Source: an uncultured Alphaproteobacteria bacterium (GTDB lineage: Bacteria > Pseudomonadota > Alphaproteobacteria > CASFRQ01 > SAAU01). From it: a stretch of DNA of 8,663 nucleotides. Shown here one piece after another: positions 5,865 to 8,663 of this stretch. Each line of letters starts with the position of its first letter. Position 1 is the first letter of the stretch. Position numbers and translations under genes: made by a program. The stretch is taken from the NCBI GenBank assembly GCA_949296785.1, contig CASFRQ010000026.1, positions 1 to 8,663 of the forward strand. The letters are read 5' to 3'. The notes under the pieces are model-generated. The model saw only the letters and a program-made list of their open reading frames with translations, was not told the origin of the DNA and searched no databases.

Positions 5865-6191
5865 TCAACTTAATCCGTCAAGCAAACTGATATAGTAAAT
5901 AAAAGCTATCATAAAACCATGAAGTATTAAAAGCATAAAGCATAGAACGCGACCTCTTTTATTTTTCTTTCTCCACAGAAAAAGCAGATAAAGAAAAAAA
6001 GACAGAAAAGCCAAAATCATCCCGCCTTCTCTATATAAAAATGCAACCAGATAAAAATCAAAAGCAAACAAAAGCAAAAAAAGGAGAGTCACGCCTACAC
6101 AAAAAAGAATACTTTTTCCTCCAAACAAAACGGCATCTAAAGCCCCTTCTAGAAAATATCGTATATTCTGTGAGATATTCTTTCTTTTCAT
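5865..6191 (-). CDS. Family A membrane protein, copy 2 (108 aa)
   Basis: The ATG at 6191 has AGAGGAG eight bases upstream. A charged, probably cytoplasmic N-terminus precedes three hydrophobic segments at about 29-52, 56-73 and 80-103. It aligns with the 103-aa protein at 8092-7781: FAFDF against LFFDF in helix 1, a GG before helix 2, FLWRKK against LFWRKG at its end, and GRVLCFMLLILH against GKMLCMILLMSH in helix 3. These features also resemble the last three helices of the C proteins. It is followed directly by a B gene, repeating the A-B order seen twice elsewhere. Function unknown. Confidence 0.75.
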   Translation of the reverse strand: MKRKNISQNIRYFLEGALDAVLFGGKSILFCVGVTLLFLLLFAFDFYLVAFLYREGGMILAFLSFFLYLLFLWRKKNKRGRVLCFMLLILHGFMIAFIYYISLLDGLS

Positions 6192-6227
6192 AAAAGCTTC
6201 TCCTCTTATTAAGGTTTTCTTCTCATT

Positions 6228-6345
6228 TTATAGAAGTAGAATTAAATTATTTAAACTTAAAAATCCCACAAATAATTTATAAAGTCTAAAGAAAATAAAA
6301 AACAGGCTGTAATCATAGAAAATATGTATTCTTTATTCCATGTTA
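6228..6345 (-). pseudogene. Decayed family B copy, C-terminal remnant
   Basis: No intact gene is present. The DNA at about 6262-6340 aligns with the 3' end of the B gene at 5521-5600. Read from 6326, the frame gives HIFYDYSLFF and then RLYKLFVG, matching HVFYILQPVLFLF and FYKLFEWG of the intact gene. A TAA at 6335-6333 closes this frame just upstream, and the first two helices are missing. It sits directly after the decayed A copy, keeping the A-B order. Confidence 0.6.
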
Positions 6346-6365
6346 CTTTAATACTTCACCGCTTA

Positions 6366-6562
6366 TCATCCTATATTATCTCCCCTGAATAACCAAATCA
6401 TAAAAATAAAAAATATATGAAACAGTAAAAGAATGGAACTATAACGAACGTAACGATGAAAAGAAAGGTAATCCCTATGATTTTTCCAAAAAACACAAGA
6501 TCGGAGGTAATTTTTTTTACCGTCTCCCCTTTCTCGTATTTTTCTATAATATCTTTTTCCAT
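6366..6562 (-). pseudogene. Decayed family A copy with internal deletion
   Basis: The N-terminal half (ATG at 6562, preceded by AAGGAGGG) is nearly identical in DNA to the intact A gene at 8092. It reads MEKDIIEKYEKGETVKK against MEKDIIEKYEKRETVKK. The C-terminal end, in another frame, reads FMIWLFRGDNIG and stops at 6366, against FMVWLFRGDNIG of the intact gene. The span is 197 bases instead of 312, so 115 bases are missing from the middle and the reading frame is broken. Helix 2 and its flanks are lost. Translation from the ATG would give about 54 residues ending in a short hydrophobic tail. Confidence 0.85.
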
Positions 6563-6699
6563 AGAGATCACCCTCCTTAAACCGATACCTTTCTTTGCAA
6601 TCTAAGGCAATATTATTTTCTTTGCTTGTCTAGTTGTTTTCAATAACCCATCTTTTCTACCTATAATAGTTTATTATATATTATTTAAAAAACTGAACC
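6563..6699. other. Gene-free AT-rich spacer
   Basis: This holds only the intact SD (AAGGAGGG) of the decayed A copy near 6575 and very AT-rich DNA with TATAAT-like words at 6662-6684. A TAGACA at 6637-6632 (minus) has no convincing -10 at the right distance. I see no hairpin terminator or ORF here. Confidence 0.4.
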
Positions 6700-7323
6700 T
6701 TATATCATCAGAATAAATAAAATATTCAAATGAATCAGTAAAATAAACAAAGAAACCTTTCTTCCTTCCCCCTTTTCATAATTCCACAAAAAATAAAAAC
6801 ATGCGAAAGGAAAAAATATTAAAATAAAAACCAACAAAGACGGGCTGCCCCAACAAAAAACGGCATTCAGACAAAGCAAAAAATCAAAAAGGAACAAAAA
6901 GAGCAAATCCTTTTCTTCTTTATAATCCTTTATTATTTTATATCCGGCATATCCCAACAATGCAAAAATTCCTATGTTGGTTACCCCCATAGCAATCTTG
7001 TTAAAAATTTCATCTCCCAAAATACTTAAACAAAGAAAAAAAAGGAAAGCATAAAAAGCAAATCTCAGTTGATAAAGGTATCTTCCGAAATTTCTTTGAT
7101 ATTGTTTGGACATATACAAGTTCTCATATCTTAATCCAAAAATATACATCATTCCCAAGCCAAACAACAAATAGAACGCACATTCCATTGTTTTTACAGA
7201 CAATGGGAAACGATATCCTCCGCCGATAACCTCTTCCAGAACATGAACGCCCCACATGAATCCGGATATCAGTAAGAAGATGAGTAAAATCCAATCACTG
7301 ACCATCATCTGTTTTGTTTTCAT
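6700..7323 (-). CDS. Family C multi-pass membrane protein (207 aa)
   Basis: The ATG at 7323 is chosen because GAGG lies five bases upstream and the B stop is only 29 bases before. The frame is open back to 7398, but that part overlaps B. There are about seven hydrophobic segments (10-33, 45-63, 83-103, 109-132, 138-158, 161-181, 188-207), ending at the last residue. It is paralogous to the 233-aa protein at 4734-4033. The last three helices carry the array signature: FLFDFLL, then a Gly-Ser loop, then FYFLWNYEKGEGRK, then LLIHLN. No conserved active-site residues or named family were recognised. It ends the A-B-C unit. Confidence 0.75.
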   Translation of the reverse strand: MKTKQMMVSDWILLIFLLISGFMWGVHVLEEVIGGGYRFPLSVKTMECAFYLLFGLGMMYIFGLRYENLYMSKQYQRNFGRYLYQLRFAFYAFLFFLCLSILGDEIFNKIAMGVTNIGIFALLGYAGYKIIKDYKEEKDLLFLFLFDFLLCLNAVFCWGSPSLLVFILIFFPFACFYFLWNYEKGEGRKVSLFILLIHLNILFILMI

Positions 7324-7352
7324 ACTTTCCTCTGTTTCCAAGAAACGTCCCT

Positions 7353-7709
7353 CTATCCCAAAAACATAAACATCAAAATTCCGAAAAGAAAAATCCAAAA
7401 AGGCATAAAAATGGGCTGAGAAATAAAATGAACAAAGAAAATGACACGAAAAACACTGTTTTTAAACTCTCCTTTCTTTCCTCGTAATAAAAAGTACAAA
7501 ACAGTGCCTGTTGAAATAAGAAATAAATAATATAAAACATAAAAAACATTAAAATTATTATAAGTTGATAAGAAAGATACTCTCCCCGCATAACTCCTTA
7601 AAAGAGAAAACCAAGTAAAACAAGCCCAAAAATCTAAAACACCGACACAAAGTAAAAGGAGATATTGCCAAAAAGACAGCCTCTTATTTCTCTTTTCTTC
7701 TTTTGTCAT
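7353..7709 (-). CDS. Family B membrane protein, copy 1 (118 aa)
   Basis: The ATG at 7709 has GGGAGG six bases upstream. A basic N-terminus (KEEKRNKR) is followed by hydrophobic segments at about 14-38, 53-75 and 86-117. The motifs VGVLDF, STGTVLYFLL and VHFISQP match the B gene at 5853-5521. It lies 71 bases after the A gene, and its stop is 29 bases before the C gene, so A, B and C form one transcript unit. The product is an integral membrane protein of unknown function. Confidence 0.75.
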   Translation of the reverse strand: MTKEEKRNKRLSFWQYLLLLCVGVLDFWACFTWFSLLRSYAGRVSFLSTYNNFNVFYVLYYLFLISTGTVLYFLLRGKKGEFKNSVFRVIFFVHFISQPIFMPFWIFLFGILMFMFLG

Positions 7710-7780
7710 TCAATACCTCCCTTTTTGAATTTTGGAAAATTTTTCATTAAAAAATTCCGTATTTTTTCAAAATGATGAAA

Positions 7781-8092
7781 TCACCCGATATTATCTCCCC
7801 TGAATAACCAAACCATAAAAGTAAAAAATATGTGAGACATCAAAAGAATCATACAAAGCATCTTCCCTTCATCCTTCCCCTTTCGCCAAAATAACAAAGG
7901 GTAAAGCAAATACGAAAGTAAACTCCCTCCAACGCCCCAATAAGATGAAATTACCGTCAAAATGAAATCAAAAAAAAGAACCAAAGGTAAAAGAAAGGCA
8001 ATCCCTATGACTTTTCCAAAAATTACAAACTCTGAGGTAACTTTTTTTACCGTTTCCCTCTTCTCGTATTTTTCTATAATATCTTTTTCCAT
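7781..8092 (-). CDS. Family A membrane protein, copy 1 (103 aa)
   Basis: The ATG at 8092 has GGAGGG about ten bases upstream. The N-terminal 20 residues are charged (MEKDIIEKYEKRETVKK). Hydrophobic segments lie at about 24-50, 52-69 and 78-97, the first containing FFDF and the second closing with FWRKGKDEGK. It ends in FRGDNIG. It is the intact sister of the decayed copy at 6562-6366 and a distant paralogue of the 108-aa protein at 6191-5865. It begins 30 bases after the D gene with no room for a full promoter, so it is probably co-transcribed. No named family was recognised. Confidence 0.75.
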   Translation of the reverse strand: MEKDIIEKYEKRETVKKVTSEFVIFGKVIGIAFLLPLVLFFDFILTVISSYWGVGGSLLSYLLYPLLFWRKGKDEGKMLCMILLMSHIFFTFMVWLFRGDNIG

Positions 8093-8122
8093 AGAGATTG
8101 CCCTCCGTTACAAATTACTGTA

Positions 8123-8449
8123 TCATTTCATTTCTTCGTATATAAAAGAACAATCCAAAGTTTTTGTATTCCACCTACCTCCTCTATCCAAACAACTGCC
8201 TTTAGCAAAAAACCTGCTGACAGGAGGAAAAAGGATATTACAGCAGAAAAACAGAACAAAAAACATATACCATAAAGACTTCAGTTCAAATTTTTTAAAG
8301 AGCAAACAATATACGGAAGCACAAGCTAATCCGTAAATAATCAAATCCATTCTATAAAAGTACGTAAACCAGAAAGTCAATAGAAACCCTATCACTATAA
8401 ACAGAACTAACAATAATACCCTATGTACTTTTTTTATTCCGTCTTTCAT
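8123..8449 (-). CDS. Array member D, membrane protein with Cys-containing tail (108 aa)
   Basis: The ATG at 8449 has GAGGA seven bases upstream. Hydrophobic segments lie at about 9-31, 35-51 and 57-75, with the basic stretch FKKFELK between the second and third. Unlike its neighbours it has a polar tail of about 25 residues, GSCLDRGGRW followed by NTKTLDC, with Cys at about 86 and 100 that could form a disulfide if the tail is outside the cytoplasm. Short Cys-Leu-Asp-x-Gly-Gly tails of this kind occur in other small bacterial envelope proteins, from memory. Helices 2-3 share the array layout. Function unknown. Confidence 0.7.
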   Translation of the reverse strand: MKDGIKKVHRVLLLVLFIVIGFLLTFWFTYFYRMDLIIYGLACASVYCLLFKKFELKSLWYMFFVLFFCCNILFPPVSRFFAKGSCLDRGGRWNTKTLDCSFIYEEMK

Positions 8450-8470
8450 ACCTAATCCTCATTTAATTTT

Positions 8471-8593
8471 CTACTTATAATCTTGCATATATCTAGAACA
8501 AGAATCACGAAGGATTTTTCTTTTATCGCCATATTTATTCAATAATTTTTCAGTAAGTTTACCATATTCTACCGATACTTCAGATTTTTCCAT
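8471..8593 (-). CDS. Possible small soluble peptide (40 aa)
   Basis: An ATG at 8593 opens a 40-codon frame, MEKSEVSVEYGKLTEKLLNK onward, ending in RYMQDYK. It is charged and soluble, unlike the rest of the array, and no good SD is visible. It lies between the B remnant at the edge and D. The corresponding spacer after the other B gene (around 5466) has the same ATGGAAAAA but stops two codons later, so this frame may be real here and lost there, or may be chance. It could also be the tail of a decayed gene. Confidence 0.4.
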   Translation of the reverse strand: MEKSEVSVEYGKLTEKLLNKYGDKRKILRDSCSRYMQDYK

Positions 8594-8663
8594 AAAGTTT
8601 ATTTTCTTTAATTAAACTCTATTTTTTTACCCTTTTATACTCCTCCCCATTCAAATAATTTAT
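8585..8663 (-). repeat. Direct repeat, copy 2 (B-gene end plus spacer)
   Basis: This is the second copy of the stretch at 5461-5555. It lacks 15 bases at the B stop, between two GGA triplets, and differs by a one-base indel and scattered substitutions. It is cut by the window edge. Confidence 0.7.
8635..8663 (-). CDS. Family B membrane protein, copy 3, C-terminal tip only
   Basis: Only the last codons are inside the window. They read KLFEWGGV and stop at TAA (8637-8635). This matches YKLFEWG near the end of the 110-aa B protein at 5853-5521, and the DNA on both sides of the stop also matches. A 15-base difference at the stop replaces the final LSEW with GV. The rest lies beyond the right edge, so the array continues there. 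Confidence 0.65.

Noticed and set aside
6600..6640. TAGACA before the decayed A gene as a third promoter
   Set aside because: No -10 box lies at 15-19 bases; the nearest candidates are at 14 or 22.
7726..7752. Imperfect inverted repeat between A and B genes
   Set aside because: The stem is AT-only in the centre with mismatches and lacks a following T-run, so it is not supported as a terminator.
7962..8336. A 124-codon open frame on the plus strand
   Set aside because: It runs antisense across the A and D genes, has no clear SD and reads as a low-complexity Lys/Ser/Phe mix. It is a shadow of the minus-strand membrane genes.
4033..8663. CRISPR array or insertion sequence as the cause of repetition
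   Set aside because: The repeats are diverged coding units, not short identical repeats with spacers. No transposase frame or terminal inverted repeats were seen.

Overview
The window is AT-rich and every gene I can support is on the minus strand, read from the right edge to the left. Shine-Dalgarno sites are strong (AAAGGAG and GGAGG types), TGA is used as a stop, and TGG encodes Trp, so this is ordinary bacterial or phage DNA with the standard code. The host cannot be named from the sequence. A P22-type portal gene and a GroES-like gene point to a tailed phage or prophage in a low-GC bacterium.

Left part (1-4022): a phage structural block. In transcription order it holds a 95-aa membrane protein (possibly truncated by a 4-bp duplication), two back-to-back terminator-like hairpins, a short GroES-like co-chaperonin, and a portal protein translationally coupled to it. 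A 370-bp control region follows, with a sigma70-like promoter, two mini-ORFs and three tandem terminator-like hairpins. Then come a Lys/Glu-rich phage protein, a further terminator, a 75-aa protein, and an acidic protein that runs off the left edge and is coupled to the previous gene by an ATGA overlap.

Right part (4033-8663): a tandem array of small multi-pass membrane proteins packed like an operon. I label the families A (103 and 108 aa, three segments), B (110 and 118 aa, three segments) and C (207 and 233 aa, about seven segments). Single-copy members are D (108 aa with a Cys-containing tail), D2 (90 aa) and E (83 aa). Families A, B and C recur in the same order: A-B-C at 8092-6700, a decayed A-B pair at 6562-6228, and A-B at 6191-5521. 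The C-terminal tip of another B lies at the right edge, so the array continues outside the window. Family members are strongly diverged, but the decayed A copy is still close to its intact sister, so duplication and loss have happened over different times.

No integrase, transposase, terminase, tRNA, rRNA or CRISPR array was seen. The array's function is unknown. A variable set of membrane immunity proteins, or phage-borne exclusion factors, is a reasonable inference but is not shown by the sequence.
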